A DNA stretch of 64,000 bases, taken from assembly GCA_031772625.1 (NCBI GenBank), contig CM062810.1, positions 702,804,019 to 702,868,018 on the forward strand, given 5' to 3'. Position numbers and translations under genes: made by a program. Positions 34,918 through 46,759 of this stretch are shown one piece after another. Under the pieces are notes generated by a model. That model saw only the letters and a program-made list of their open reading frames with translations. It ran no database searches and was not told the DNA's origin. How positions within the stretch are numbered: position 1 is the stretch's first letter; every line of letters starts with the position of its first letter. The DNA is from Pinus tabuliformis (Eukaryota; Streptophyta; Pinopsida; Pinales; Pinaceae).

Positions 34918-35660
34918 GATTGAGACACCTTCGGTAACGGGGTGAGATTTACTTAAGTTGATGGATGGATTACACATTGGATCCAGATTGAATTTAAGTT
35001 GATGGATGGATTAAACATTGGATCTACATTGTATATGGACTGGATTCAAGGTACTTTAGAAAAATAGAAATGACAGAACACCTGCACTATATAAAAAGGG
35101 TGCTTCTATTGCAAAGTCATTTAAATTTGTCATTCAAGGGTAAGCAAGGAGTTATACCATTGTGTTAATACTAAGGTTGGCACAATGTAAGGTTGGCATA
35201 ATGAAATACTTGATTGTTGGCTAAGTGAAGTATTAAAAAGATAAGACTTATAGGAGGTAAGCCCATGAATTTTTTAGAGGTTGAATTAAGAAGCGTTAAA
35301 GGAATTTGTGTTTTGGATATTTGTATTTTATAAAAGAGTCACAAGAAATTGGTCACATTCTTTTTTTTGTATTTCTCTAACAATATAACAAATCCACTTT
35401 GGGTGTACTCATACACCTGCATTCCTTGTGATCTATTATTTTTAGCTAAATATTGTTGAATATTTATGGGATGCTTTACTGCCAAGGTTGGACATGTGCC
35501 TATACTTGGTTGTGGTCAACTTAGTTTCATTTCTAAAAATATTGTAGATTAAGGCATAGTTAACTGCAAAGTTTAAGTGAAGAGATGTAACCTGGTTGTT
35601 GTAGGCATAAATTGTTCAACCCTTATCATTATGGCAAGACAATATTGATCCATGATAGGT
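34918..35660 (+). mobile_element. Composite repeat copy A: LTR-like unit
   Basis: Aligns with 62373-63096. Features of an LTR: a TATA box (TATATAAAA, 35088-35096) at the same relative place in both copies, and GGTGGTATTAAAGC at about 35659-35672, a weak match to the initiator-Met primer site, just after its end. The first ~45 bp are locally duplicated (GTTGATGGATGGATTA at 34960 and 34998). No second LTR or pol is found, so this is either a solo LTR or the left LTR of an element whose interior is the antisense LINE. Confidence 0.55.
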
Positions 35661-35687
35661 GGTATTAAAGCATACTTGTCAATATAG

Positions 35688-38060
35688 AGTTTTTTTTTTT
35701 TTTTTTTTAAAGATTTTGGTTGATCGCCTCCTTATAATACCTTAGTCCCCGCCCTTATCAACCCACAATTTCTCCTTAAATTTTGATGTAATAATATTTA
35801 TGATATTATCCTTATTTTTCAAAATGATCATTTCCTTTATCCCACAATGACCTAGCCAATATTAGGCATCTTTGTGTGAAGGTGGTGGTTTTGGCTAGAG
35901 TTAAAAGCAATTTTTGGAAACCTTTTTCAAACCATGTTGTTTAACTTCTTATACATAAGATATCTAGTCATAGCCATGCTTTCAATGGGGAAAAGGCTAG
36001 CTTCAATGAGGAATATGATAGGGGGTATTCCCTTTAATCTTGAGATTTTGTTCTTTTCTCGATGCTATAATTCCAATTGAGATTGTGATGGATATCAATT
36101 CCAAGATATTTGCATGAAAGAACTTCCTATAAGTTGGTGTCATAATATATGAAAGTATCATATGTGATCTTTCTGGATTTGATTATCATGGCTTCTGTTT
36201 TGTTAGAATTAATAGTCATAATCATCTTGGAATAGAAAGCTTAGAGGATTCTTAATTGCTTTCCAAGATCATAATGGGTTGTCACCAAAAGAACAAGAAT
36301 GTTAGCATAAAGGAGAAGAGTTACGAATATACTAGTGAGCATGGGGCCAACACAACCTGCATCTTCCAAACATTCTTCTAACTTATTAATATATATGCCA
36401 AAAAGGGTAGGGGACAAGGGGCACCCTTGCTTAACTATGATATTGTAGTTATTTCTTTCAACTAACCTTCATTGATCCTAAACTTAGAAAGAATATTCTC
36501 ATACAACCTAGTCATAGAAAACCTCAACTCGAGAGGAACCATTATCTCTTCTAGCTTTTTCCATAAGTTTGTCATAGAAATGATGTCAAAAACCTTTTTA
36601 AAGTCAATGAAACAACATAAGAGATCAATTTCGTTATTGCAACATTCATCCATAATGATCCTAAGAGTAACAAGGTAATCCACAATTGAATGATATCTCC
36701 TAAATGCAACTTTGCCTTTAGCTCTTTTATCATGGCTTTCTAGCCACAAGCTAATCTAGTTCTTTCCCAAAATAATTTTGTACAACTTGGCTAAAATGTG
36801 GGGTTAATCATAATGGTCCTATAATTAGTGAGAATGCTTTCATCCTCACTTTTAAAGATAGGTACAATGAGGCTGTGCATCCAAGACTTTGGAAGCCTTG
36901 CTTCACCACTAAATTGAAGATCTTGTGTATGTGAGAGATAAGAATAGGCCCTCCTACTTTAAAAATTTCAACTTGGTAGCCTTCAATGACTTTAGCTTTC
37001 CTAGTTTCAAGCTGATTAACCTGAAACTCAATGTCTTCCAGAAACATAAAATAAAATAAAATAAAAAATAAAATATAAATCATCCTCTATAGGGGCATTC
37101 AAAATGGTTTCAATGGCACCAGGGGCTTCATAATTTTTTTTAAGATAGGAATTCCAAATATTCAAGGGAATGAGATTATTTTCTTTAGTTTTACAAATTA
37201 GAATTTCCTCTAAAACTTCCTACGACTCATTTAGATAGGTGCAACACCTACTCTTTATTTCTTCCTTTTACGAAAGAGATTTGTACATGTTTATCTTATC
37301 AAGCTTTAAAGGTTCATTAGAGGTGCCCTAATTGCTTTTCTAGCAAATTTTCAATAATTATTATACCAAGGGTCAATATTTCTATTATTATTTGTATATT
37401 ACACCTCAGTAGAGAACATGTTAATAAAAGTTGAGGATTGTGGTAAAATTATGATAGAGGTCTTTGATGTTATCCTTATAAGTTAAGAGGTGTAAATCCC
37501 AATTTAAATCCTTTAAGAAAAAATCAATTTTACTTTTGCCAAAAAGTAAGTGCATTTGAGTCTCACAATTCTCTTGTATGGGGCTTCTATGCATGGCAAA
37601 GTTTAGAGTTAAGATGAAAGGTCTATCATCAAAGTCAAGCTCATTGTCATTTAAGAGGTCAAAATTAAATTTTTAGTTGGAAACAAAGATATCAAATATC
37701 ATATAATCCATGACAATACTGTTGAGCGCATGAATACAAATCATGTTGTCAGAATTTGGTTACTTAATTACGCCATGCAAGTTATTAGGTCTTGAGAATT
37801 ACAAAACTTGACTAACTTAGTGTCAAATAAATTCTCGAGTCTTTGGTGTTTTTTTTGTATCTACTAACTAAAAGAATGTCTTCCTCTACTCAGGGAATTA
37901 GGGTTGGAATCATTGCTTATAAAAATAACTTGGGTAATTGTAATTGTAGCATCAATGTCTCCTAACAAAATGACTGAACATTTTGTTTTGGGTATTATAA
38001 AGGCAATTTCCATCTAAATTGCTTTTCATATGAAAGTAGAGTTGATGAAATAACAAATTG
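35688..38060 (-). pseudogene. RTE-like LINE, antisense, copy A (endonuclease and RT remnants)
   Basis: On the minus strand the order is endonuclease end (GDIDATITITQV near 37960; NDNELDFDDRPFILTLNF near 37630), RT fingers (37083-36808: YQVEIFKVGGPILISHIHKI, VVKQGFQSLG), RT palm (36749-36462: CCFIDFKKVFD, the usual FVDFRKAFD block), then VKQGCPLSPTLLAY-like text near 36430, LLLYANILVLL near 36310 in place of YADD, and KYLGIDIHHNLNWNYSIEKR near 36070. Stops and frame changes are frequent and the 3' part is deleted relative to copy B. A T(20) run at 35690-35710 is the LINE poly(A) tail seen on the plus strand. Such LINEs nick DNA and reverse transcribe in place; this copy cannot. Confidence 0.8.
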
Positions 38061-38455
38061 CATATAAATCAAGTTAATGTTAGACATTTCAATCCAAATA
38101 TACTAATTGAGATGGTCTATCTTACGAAACCTAGTGTGAGAAAAAATATTCCTTTTTATACAATAGTTTTTTCCTCCATAAAACTTTTACTTCACACTCA
38201 ATTACAAAATAAATATGTTTATGTAGGAACCTTAACTTACAAGTTTTCAATATTTTTTATTATTTTAATTATATTTAAAATATGGGGAAAATATTAATTT
38301 TAATTATTTTTTTTATGTTGATTTTGGAATTTGATAATTTTCTAATGGAAAAAGGTACCAAAACTTATGAAGTGCACATATTGTGATGTATATTTTAACT
38401 TAAGTATCTATAAATTAAGCAAAGTCTTTATGTAGAAATCACATAAGAGAATTTT

Positions 38456-38503
38456 TGGCAGACGCGTTTCAAACCAACAAGTGTAGTTCATCATCAGGAC
38501 CAG
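38456..38503 (-). ncRNA. Hammerhead ribozyme of the Penelope-like element
   Basis: On the minus strand: CTGATGA (38497-38491), stem II GAACTA/TGGTTT with loop CACTTGT, GAAAC (38470-38466), minimal stem III, and cleavage triplet GTC (38463-38461). Stem I is TGGTC with TGCCA, with a C/T mismatch next to the core, so activity may be reduced. The core and the 3' flank (TTATGTGATTT) match the copy at 1985-2031. It lies about 1 kb beyond the stop of the PLE endonuclease frame in the same strand, in the expected terminal region. Confidence 0.85.
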
Positions 38504-38565
38504 ATGAAGAGGTAAACCATGGCAAAGGCTTAAATAGAGAGCAATGTAGAGACATAATTTAAAGT

Positions 38566-38975
38566 AATGACTATATTTGAACAATAATATTTAAATTATA
38601 ATATTAATTTATTAATATATTAAAGACAAATATTATTAAGTAACGAATATAGTAAACAACTAGTTTTTGAAAGAAATATTTAAATAATGATATTATTTCA
38701 TTAATTTTAAAAATATTAATAGGTAACAGCTATATTAAATGACTAGTTTTTGAAAAATAATATTTAAATAATGATATTAGTTTATTAAAAATATTAATAT
38801 GTAAGAGCTATATTAAACGTTTAGTTATTGAAAAATAATATTTAAATTAATTTATTAAAACCAAATATTTGAAAAATAATATTTAAATTGTGATATTAGT
38901 TTACTAATTTATTAAAAAACAAATATTAATAAGTAACCGCTATATTAGACCACTAGTTTTGTAGAAATAATATTT
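38566..38975. repeat. Degenerate ~90-bp tandem repeat in the PLE 3' region
   Basis: About five diverged units share AAATAATATTTAAAT, TGATATTAGTTTATTAA and TATTAATAAGTAACNGCTATA followed by ACTAGTTTTTGA. They lie between the hammerhead and the endonuclease frame. Confidence 0.7.
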
Positions 38976-39166
38976 CCAAAAAGAAGAAGAAGAAGAAGAA
39001 GTCAAACTTTAAGGAGGGGAGTCAAAAATTATAAAAACGAGTGAAGACCCTAATCAAAACAAGATCCTTTGATAAATAAAACAATTAATGGAAATAAAAT
39101 AAAACAATTAAAAATAATTAATGTAAAAATAAATAAAATAAAACAAAAATATACACAAGTCAAAAG

Positions 39167-39167
<1 letters not shown>

Positions 39168-39230
<63 letters not shown>
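39168..39230. repeat. TA microsatellite
   Basis: About 30 TA dinucleotides in a row, flanked by ATAAATAAATA. The F/I/Y-only frames here are by-products. Confidence 0.95.
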
Positions 39231-39235
<5 letters not shown>

Positions 39236-39548
39236 TAAATATAAATAAATAAATAACAATAAAAAAAAAATTAAAAAAATAAAAATAGAAACATATATAT
39301 ATCCAAAGAAAAATAATCAATAAATAAAACGGGGTTAACTATAAAATATGGGGCTCAGACCCATTAAACGAATAACAAAAATACTAAAAGGAGTTAAGGA
39401 CGAATAGGAAGATAAAATACATAAAAAACACGAAGGAAAAATAATCTCTAATGAAGAATAAATCAACAACAAATACTATAAAAAGGATGCCAATACTTAC
39501 ATAGATAAACAAAAAAACAAAATAAATCCCAAAAAGAAGCCTATAAAA

Positions 39549-41453
39549 CTAGGAGGATAGGACAGGGACCCTACTTCTATTAATATTCCAACCATCATCT
39601 CTATTCAAATTATTGGGTCTTCTTTCAATTTTTATGGCATCTCTCAATTTACGATGATGGAAATGACTAACACTAGCAACGACTTGGGCCTCCTCAATGC
39701 AGATGTGATACCTAGATTTATCTGCATGCTCCGCCAACGCAGAGGAGCGAGTCCTGCCATGCTTGATGTTAGCAACATGCTCATGAATCCTTTGATTAAT
39801 CGAGCGGCCAGTCTCACCAATGTAGGGAGTCCCACAAGAGCATGGGATAATGTAAACACCCTTCATATTCTTGGGGTCCACTGGGTCTTTTACTGAATTA
39901 AGGCAGCTCCAGATGGTATTTAAAGGCCTAAAGGTTGACGCCACCTTATGCTTCCTTAGGATCCTCGCAATCTTGTTAGTGGTCCCTTAGATAAAAGGAA
40001 GATGAACACCAGAAAATTGATCCTTGGTATCTTTCTTAGCACTAGGACCTTTTTCAGCTCTGAGGAAAGCCTTAGTACATTAGTGTCTACTATACCCATT
40101 ATTAAAGAAAACACTTAGGAGATGATATTTATCTTCCTTGAGATGGTTCTCATCAAAAACTCTTAAAGCTCTATTCGCTAAGGTATTGAGAACACCATGT
40201 TTTTGAGCTGGGAAATGACGAGAATTAGTATGAAGATATTGTTCCATATGAGTTTTCTTACGATATACCTGATGAGAGAAAGAGCCATCGTCATTCCTTG
40301 AGAGGAGGACGTCAAGGAAGGGAAGACTACTATTACATTCAAATTCCATGGTGAACTTTATAGGACTAGATTGATTGTTAAGATGGAGGGAAAACAATTC
40401 CAACTTTTCTTTACCATGGGACCAGATGACACAAGTGTCATCCACAAACCTCTTCCACATCTTAGGCAGAAGACGAGAAGAAGCTAAGGCCTCTGATTCA
40501 AAATCCTCCAGGAATAGATTGGCTACCATAGGGGAGAGGGGGGAACCCATGGCGACACCGCAAGTTTGCTCATAGAATTCCCCATTGAATGAAAAGAAAG
40601 TAGAAGTAAGACAAATAACAACTAAATAAGCCGTATCAGGATCTATGATGCGCTTGATAACTTCGATGGCCTTGTTGATAGGGATATTAGTGTAGAGGGA
40701 GACCACATCATAGCTCACAAGCTTATCATCGGGTTCAAACTTGAAACTCTTTAACTCATTAACAAACAATGCAGAGTCCTTGACGAAGGATTTTGTATGG
40801 CCAACAAGGGGCTTAAGCTTTAGGCTAAATATTTAGCAAGAAGATAAGTCGGCCCTCCTATCGTGTTGACAATGGGTCTCAAAGGAGCCCCTTCCTTATG
40901 AATCTTTGGCAGACCATAGATTTTGGGGGTAAGAGGGGAACTTTCAATAAGCTTATGACTGAACGAAATGACCAAGCTACTAGCCTTTATAGCAAGAGCC
41001 ACACTTTTAGAAATCTTCTTTAGGGGATACTTGCTAAGTTTCCTGTAGCTCCCTATTATGGAGGTGGTCCAACATCTTCTGATGATAATCATATTTATCA
41101 AGAATAACCACATCACCACCTTTGTCGGCTTTGAGAACAACAATATTATTATTATTATTTAACAATTTAAGAGCATCAAACTCACATTTGCTGATGTTGT
41201 TCTTGGGGGGCTTTGCTTTTCTAAGGACAACCGCACAGTGTTGACGAATGATATCTTTAGTGACGTCCGATAAGTCTCTAATACCATATTCAATGTCACA
41301 GATGATATTGTCGACCAAGATCTTTCTAGGAGCAAGAGAAAAATTTAAACCTTTCTCGTGTGTTTTCCAAGTGACCCTGAAGCCTCCTCTCACATAAAAT
41401 TTTGGCCTCTCCCAGATTGCCACGTGGTGCCTTGGGATTGGGCCCCGTGTCAC
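39549..41453 (-). pseudogene. Penelope-like element polyprotein: RT plus GIY-YIG endonuclease
   Basis: Four minus-strand pieces give one PLE protein in order. 41453-41034: N-terminal part with GLNFSLAPRKI and VVLKADKGGDVVILDK (the PLE DKG motif). 41143-40820: PKIYGLPKIHKEGAPLRPIV. 40769-40080: RT core, VSYDVVSLYTNIPINKAI, CGVAMGSPLSPMVANLFLE, the catalytic KRFVDDTCVIW (about 40438-40450) and LPFLDVLLSRN. 39944-39549: GVYIIPCSCGTPYIGETGR with RSINQRIHEH, the GIY-YIG nuclease. There are frame changes near 41040 and 40822, and two in-frame stops (40080-40082 and near 39990) between RT and nuclease. Catalytic residues are retained, so decay is recent. PLEs prime reverse transcription from nicked target DNA and end in hammerhead ribozymes; the minus-strand one at 38503-38456 completes the element. 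The 5' end beyond 41453 is not recognisable. Confidence 0.95.
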
Positions 41454-43853
41454 TTCATGATTGCCTCATATCATACCCTTCAAACCAATAACAATGTGCC
41501 ACTTAGTCCTGTACGGTACTGCCACGTGGCAACACGGGGTTGGTTTATACCGCTTAGTATGCATGCCTAGTTAGATGTTGATGTCAGTGTACAATCTGCC
41601 CAATCAACCCTGTTGCTTGACTTTTTAGTTGTTTGGCCAAAACTTCAAAACGCAATATCTTAAGCATACGATGTCGGTTTGAGGTGATTCAAGCAACGTT
41701 AGATTCAAGACGACGAGCACTATGATCTAGTGCTGGTTCTGAGCAATTTATATCAATTTCAATTTTGAGCATTTTGTTGATCCCCTGAATCAGGCATGCC
41801 ACCATGAAGTGCCTCATGGATTCCATGACTTGTAAGCTCTTTTACTAGATTGCTCTAATGATTTGTTGTATTAGAAGGCAAGGGGACACATTGGATCTAA
41901 TTGCAGGATTGTAGGTGGGTTTTCATTTGGGGCTTGGTCCCCCTATATGGGGTCCTAACCCTCTAGAGGGCCACATTGGCACTTGTAGGGTCAGCATTGA
42001 GAGCCATGGGCCTCCACCATATCAAATATTACTTCATAGATCCCCAACATCACTCATTGTTTTCTCGTATTCCATCTTTGGGATGAGGATGATGCACTTG
42101 GTTCACCATACCCAGTCGGCCCCATAGTTACACCATACACTTGGCAAATGTTACAGGATGCCTCCCGCTGCAGAGGGAGGGCTTATGTCATTACGCCAGT
42201 GCTTACAGATGGTCTACAGGGATATTAGATCCATATAGAGACCCATGAGGACGTCCTTGTGCCCCCACACCCACTTGGGAGCACCACAGGTTCTTGTTTG
42301 GAAAACAAGGGGCAAACCCCTTGTCCACTATGTTTGGAGTCCATATCTACATCACGACACCTTTTGGATCTCATTAAGCTCCTCAAAGGCCCAATGACTC
42401 ACTTTGTTGATCATTTGACCCTCTTGAGAGGCTTATCTTTACATTATTGAGCTATTCGGTAGGCTTGTAACCAAAATTATTGTTATTATGCACATAATTT
42501 AATTTTAGGGCCTGAAATAGGCCAATTTAGCTAAATCAAATTCATTAGAGAGTGTATAAATAGAAGTGAGATGATTCATTTTAATCATCATCACTTGGAT
42601 TGGATTGGCATATGTTGATGACTAGATGTACTCTTTCTCACATGTAAGTGCTCTTTTAATGTTATTCTTGTTATTTACTTTTGTCACATGCATGTTGCTC
42701 GGATTTTTCGTTATAATAAGATGAAATTTATTGCTTTTCTTGTGCGAAATTGTGGAAATTTGATCTTTTATAGCATTGCATCATGTCATGGGCCATGTAT
42801 GAATGAGTGAATGTTCCTAGAGATAATTTGTGTCAAAATTTATATTGATAAGTCATTAAATATTTCAAATCAATGTGTCAAGACCTTGAAGTTCCTTCTC
42901 TCATTCCCTAATTCCACGTGAAGTTGTTGTGAAGGCCTCCTTGACGAAGTGAATATATTCCAAACTATAAATTCTCTTTGGCTCCCCTAACGCCACGTGA
43001 AGTTGTTTTCAAGGCCTCCTTGACCAATTGAATCTATTCCAAACTATAAATTCTCTTTGGATCTACCTCTCCCCAAGGAGAAGGCACTAATCCTCCACTG
43101 GTGATCATTTTCAACACTTATTCTTTTCACCTCCCTCTTTTTCTAGGCCTAACCTACAGAGGTCACCTAGGGCATCAATTATATCACAATCTAGCCATCC
43201 AAACACTTCAATTTTTTGTGGACAACTACACTGAGGTTTGATCTAGAAGCCCTCCACATTTGAATGACATTTGACAATGGAATCTCGAGATATAGCAAGC
43301 GCTACCTCAAAGACCATTTCTTGCCCTAATTTTCCCTTGGCTAGTTTCCTTATTAGGATCCTTGGATTCAAATCTCAAAGAAAATTTCTCCTTTGATCCT
43401 CTTCTCCTCCCTAATCAAGTCAAGCTCCTCATCGAGTGATCAACTCCATACCCAAAACCTATTGACACCAATTCCACAAAGATCAGACAAAGACCAATTC
43501 TCCATAAGGATTTTCAGGCCTAGGAATCATCTTTGCAAGATATATTCCCAAACTCTAGCCTCAAGAATCCTCTTAGCCCTTCCTAGAGAGCATATCACTT
43601 TGCTTCTCGAGCAAAAAAGCCATATAATTAAGTCTCTCTTGTGAATAGGCCTCAGGAATCACTCATTTCCCTCTCATTGTTCCATTCATCTAGTGATTCC
43701 TCTTTATACCAGGTCTCCTCTCATCGGTGAAATTCCATAAAGAGAAGGGAGCTTTAACTGAGGTGACAGTGGGCTATCGCTCCATTGTTTCCATTGACCT
43801 AGTAGTTGCTCTATAGGATCCCCTCCTAGGACCACTGCTAGTTTGAGTGGTAA
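41454..43853. other. Non-coding stretch, possible old LTR pieces
   Basis: Nothing codes convincingly. 41640-41830 (CACTATGATCTAGTGCTGGTTCTGAGC) resembles plant LTR text, similar in style to 11160-11230 of element 2. A TATA-like GTATAAATAG lies at 42556. A 79-bp tandem duplication starts CACGTGAAGTTGTT at 42915 and 42994. Confidence 0.45.
42915..43072. repeat. 79-bp tandem duplication
   Basis: Two units beginning CACGTGAAGTTGTT (42915, 42994) share AAGGCCTCCTTGACNAA and TTCCAAACTATAAATTCTC. Each carries a CACGTG hexamer. Confidence 0.85.
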
Positions 43854-44631
43854 CATGATGGAAAAAGACAAAAGAGGGAGAGAAAACTACCTTGGCAAAT
43901 CGAGCTACCCAGTTGCAGTGATTCAACGAGTGAGAAAGTTCGACCCAAAGAGAGAGCATTAGAGAGAGGCAGCATCAAATAACTCAGGAGGAGGATTTTG
44001 GATAATTTCCGAGTGGTTTTACAGTGCTGAAGAGGCAAGAAAAGGGAGGCCAAAATTATTCCGCAAAGAGGTCGAGCAACCAGTAAACCAAGTGTGAGTG
44101 TTGGGAGAGAGCTCGTTTCAATTATCGAAGGCCAAAAAGATCATCCATGAAGCACTTTTTCTAGACGCGAAGAGAGGTAGGAAGGCTCATCTGGAGCCAA
44201 CAAGCAGGCAACATGAATTATTTCAGGCCAACAATGTGCATTCCTAGTGAAGAGTGCGAGCAAGCCAGTGGAGGCCTAGTTGATTTGCAGAGAGAAAAAT
44301 ATGTTCCAATTTTTTTTGTTAGTGTATTTGTCGAAGGATGCAAGTTAGGCATCTAGATTATTGTACTCCCAGAATTTGTTGCATAATAATAAAATAAACC
44401 CTCATTTGTTGCACAGATTTTCCCTTCAGGGTTTTTCCAATGACGTTAGTCTAAAAATATTGGTGTATTTTTTATTGTGTGTCCATCTATTCTCAATTCC
44501 TAATTTTATTTTCTGTAGCATATTTTATGTTAAAGATTGCAATTGCGAAATATTCATTAATTGTCATAAACAATTAAACTCTAACAGTTAGGAGAATAAT
44601 ATCTAGTAATTGGAATCAAGGAATTTTCACA
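43854..44631 (+). mobile_element. Copia-type element: 5' LTR, 5'-truncated
   Basis: Aligns with 47083-47868 (shared AAGAGGCAAGAAAAGGGAGG, AGCAAGCCAGTGGAGGCC, GTTGCATAATAATAAAATAA) and ends TTTTCACA before a primer site. The first ~320 bp of the right LTR (46760-47080) have no match here. Confidence 0.85.
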
Positions 44632-44642
44632 TGGTATCAAAG
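44632..44642 (+). promoter_or_regulatory. Primer-binding site of the copia element
   Basis: TGGTATCAAAG directly follows the LTR end; it matches the start of the initiator-Met type primer site and then diverges. Confidence 0.8.
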
Positions 44643-45314
44643 TATTATTGATAAGATATTAGGCTCAAAGACAAAAAATCAATAGATCGTGTAGTTTCAG
44701 AGGGAGATCTGAAGCTCACGGTTCAAACCTGCACAAGAAAGCCAAGTAGTGTGAATTGTTGGGCAGGAAAATCGATTTTTAGAGGCAGAGTGCAAGTTCG
44801 ATTGGCCTAGAGTTGAATTCCAACAGGCAGTGTGGTTGTTGGGAAGCAGTTTTGGTGAAGCAAATAAGTTAATTCATTAAGAAGATCTGGGCGCAAAAGT
44901 TTTACAGCAAAGGTTTCAGCTGCAGATATACGCGGGGTGAGAAGAGAAAAGCACACTAAGAGGAATTTCCAGAATTACTCAGAGGGTTTCTAGATCCAGT
45001 TTCTAGGAGGAGATCCATAATTTCTAGTTGCAGATGGCCATAGCAGGGAAAGTAATTTTCCAATGTGAGTTTGTCAGACTAGTCAATTCAAGTTGTAGAG
45101 GTTACAGGTCATGTGCTAGTTCCAAGAGAAGGACTTCCAAAAGGTAGAGTGAATAGCCTCAGTGAGAAATTTAAGGCAGTACATTAGTCGGAGAAGGATT
45201 TCTGGAGGCAAATCTATGCATTCCTAAGGGAGTGTGAGTAGCTGAAGGAAGGCCAAGAAGGAGGGAGAAGGAAATTTCTAGATCCAATCTCCAGTTTATT
45301 TGAGTTTCACAAAA

Positions 45315-46198
45315 ATGGTCGCAATAGGTCTTAGAGATCAGGATAGACTTGACAAAGCTTCTAACTTTGGTGTTTGGAAGGTCAAGATGTTATTCCTATT
45401 GGATGAGCATGGTCTGAAGGAGTTTGTGATAGCAGTTGTAGCTGAACCAACATATCTTATCCAGTATCTTGACTACAAGAAGGATATGGCCAAAGCTAAG
45501 AGGATGGTCCTAGACAGGGCTCAGGATCATATTGTCCTGCATATTCTAGAGAAAAATATGACAAAGGACACATAGAAGGCCATTGTGAATCTATACTAGG
45601 ATACGTAAGAGAATCATAAAATGATTCTCAAGGAGAAGTTGAGGACCACAAAGATATAGAAGGGTGAGAATGTAACTTCCTATCTCACTAGAGTTTAGAA
45701 TGGCTGTGATGACCTAGCAGTTGTAGGAGAGAAGCATGATTACAAAGAACTTTTGCGAGTTGCTTTAAATTTTTTTTCCAAAGAGGGAAACTTTTGTTCA
45801 GGGAATTAGTGGACAAGATAAACTGCCATGTTAGGAATGCTTGTGAAAGGTGGAGCTAAGGCTCAGCCTTGTTGAGGGTACTACCAATAATAATAGCAGG
45901 GGGACAAAGGTTGAGAAGAAAGAGGAGAATGTAGCCCTTACCAGTAAGGAAAAGGCGAAGAAAGGTCCCAGCCAGGGACAAAACTCAAAGGAATGCGCAA
46001 AGAAAAAAAAGGATATGTCAAAGGTCAAATGTTTTGGATGTGGTGAATTTTTTCACTCTGTCACCTAGTGCCCCAAGAGAAAGAAAGACAAGAAGGGACA
46101 GCGACAGACAACAACTTCCATAGAAATAGATGAGTTGACCGCCAGGTTAGAGGAGTTTGCATTGATAGTGGCTATACCTCCAAATGGGGGAGGAGCGT
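45315..46198 (+). pseudogene. Ty1/copia gag remnant with zinc knuckle
   Basis: The first piece (45300-45575, best start at 45315) reads LRDQDRLDKASNFGVWKVKM then LFLLDEHGL, the typical N-terminus of plant copia Gag (usual form: LDG-x-NF-x-x-W). The same frame goes on past stops with MILKEKLRTTKI and VTSYLTRV, also standard Gag text. After a frame change, 45850-46198 carries a lysine-rich linker and the zinc knuckle KVKCFGCGEFFHSVT with the last Cys after a TAG, then CPKRKKDKKGQRQ. Gag would package the element RNA. Several stops break it. No protease, integrase or RT follows in the 560 bp before the right LTR, so the element is gag-only and must have relied on a partner. Confidence 0.8.
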
Positions 46199-46759
46199 GA
46201 GGCTTCAAAGTTGCAAGATCAGGTAAGGTCCAAGGAGGAACACCATCAAATAGGTGTTTCCTCATGGATTGTTACCTTGGCTACGAGGGCCCCATAGTAT
46301 TTAGTAGAAAGAGGATCAAAATTTTAGTGAGGCGCAGTGAGATCTTGAGAGACAATGCAAAGCAAGTTGCAATCAGATACTAGATGGGCGCAAAGATAAT
46401 AGGTCCTAGTCAAATACTCAGTAGACAGAGTAGAGCTAGTTGTAGTCAGAGAATCAAAGGATAATTGCAGAAGCCAGTTACAGGGACAGTAGATCAGTTC
46501 TCAATTACAGTAGTTGCAACAACAACATGGGATCAGATACAATGCAGGAAGTGTTTGCAGTAGTGTAGGGAGGCATAGTGTAGTGTCAGCAACAACGTAG
46601 ATGTAGAGTGGTTTAATTATAGGGTTAGCAGGTGAATCAAAGTATGTGTAGTAGCTTGGTGGACAGTGATAGCATATTGTATATGTCAAACACCAGCAAC
46701 ATGGTCCAACTACAAAGAAGAGATGTTGAGGAGAGAACACTTTCCTCGCTAAGAGGGAG
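46199..46759 (+). other. Non-coding rest of the copia interior, polypurine tract at its end
   Basis: No pol text in any frame. It is rich in AGTTG/CAGTAG words. AAGAGGGAG at 46751-46759 serves as the polypurine tract before the LTR. Confidence 0.7.

Noticed and set aside
39050-39320. I/Y-rich membrane-protein-like frames
   Set aside because: They are translations of the TA microsatellite and neighbouring ATAAATA words.
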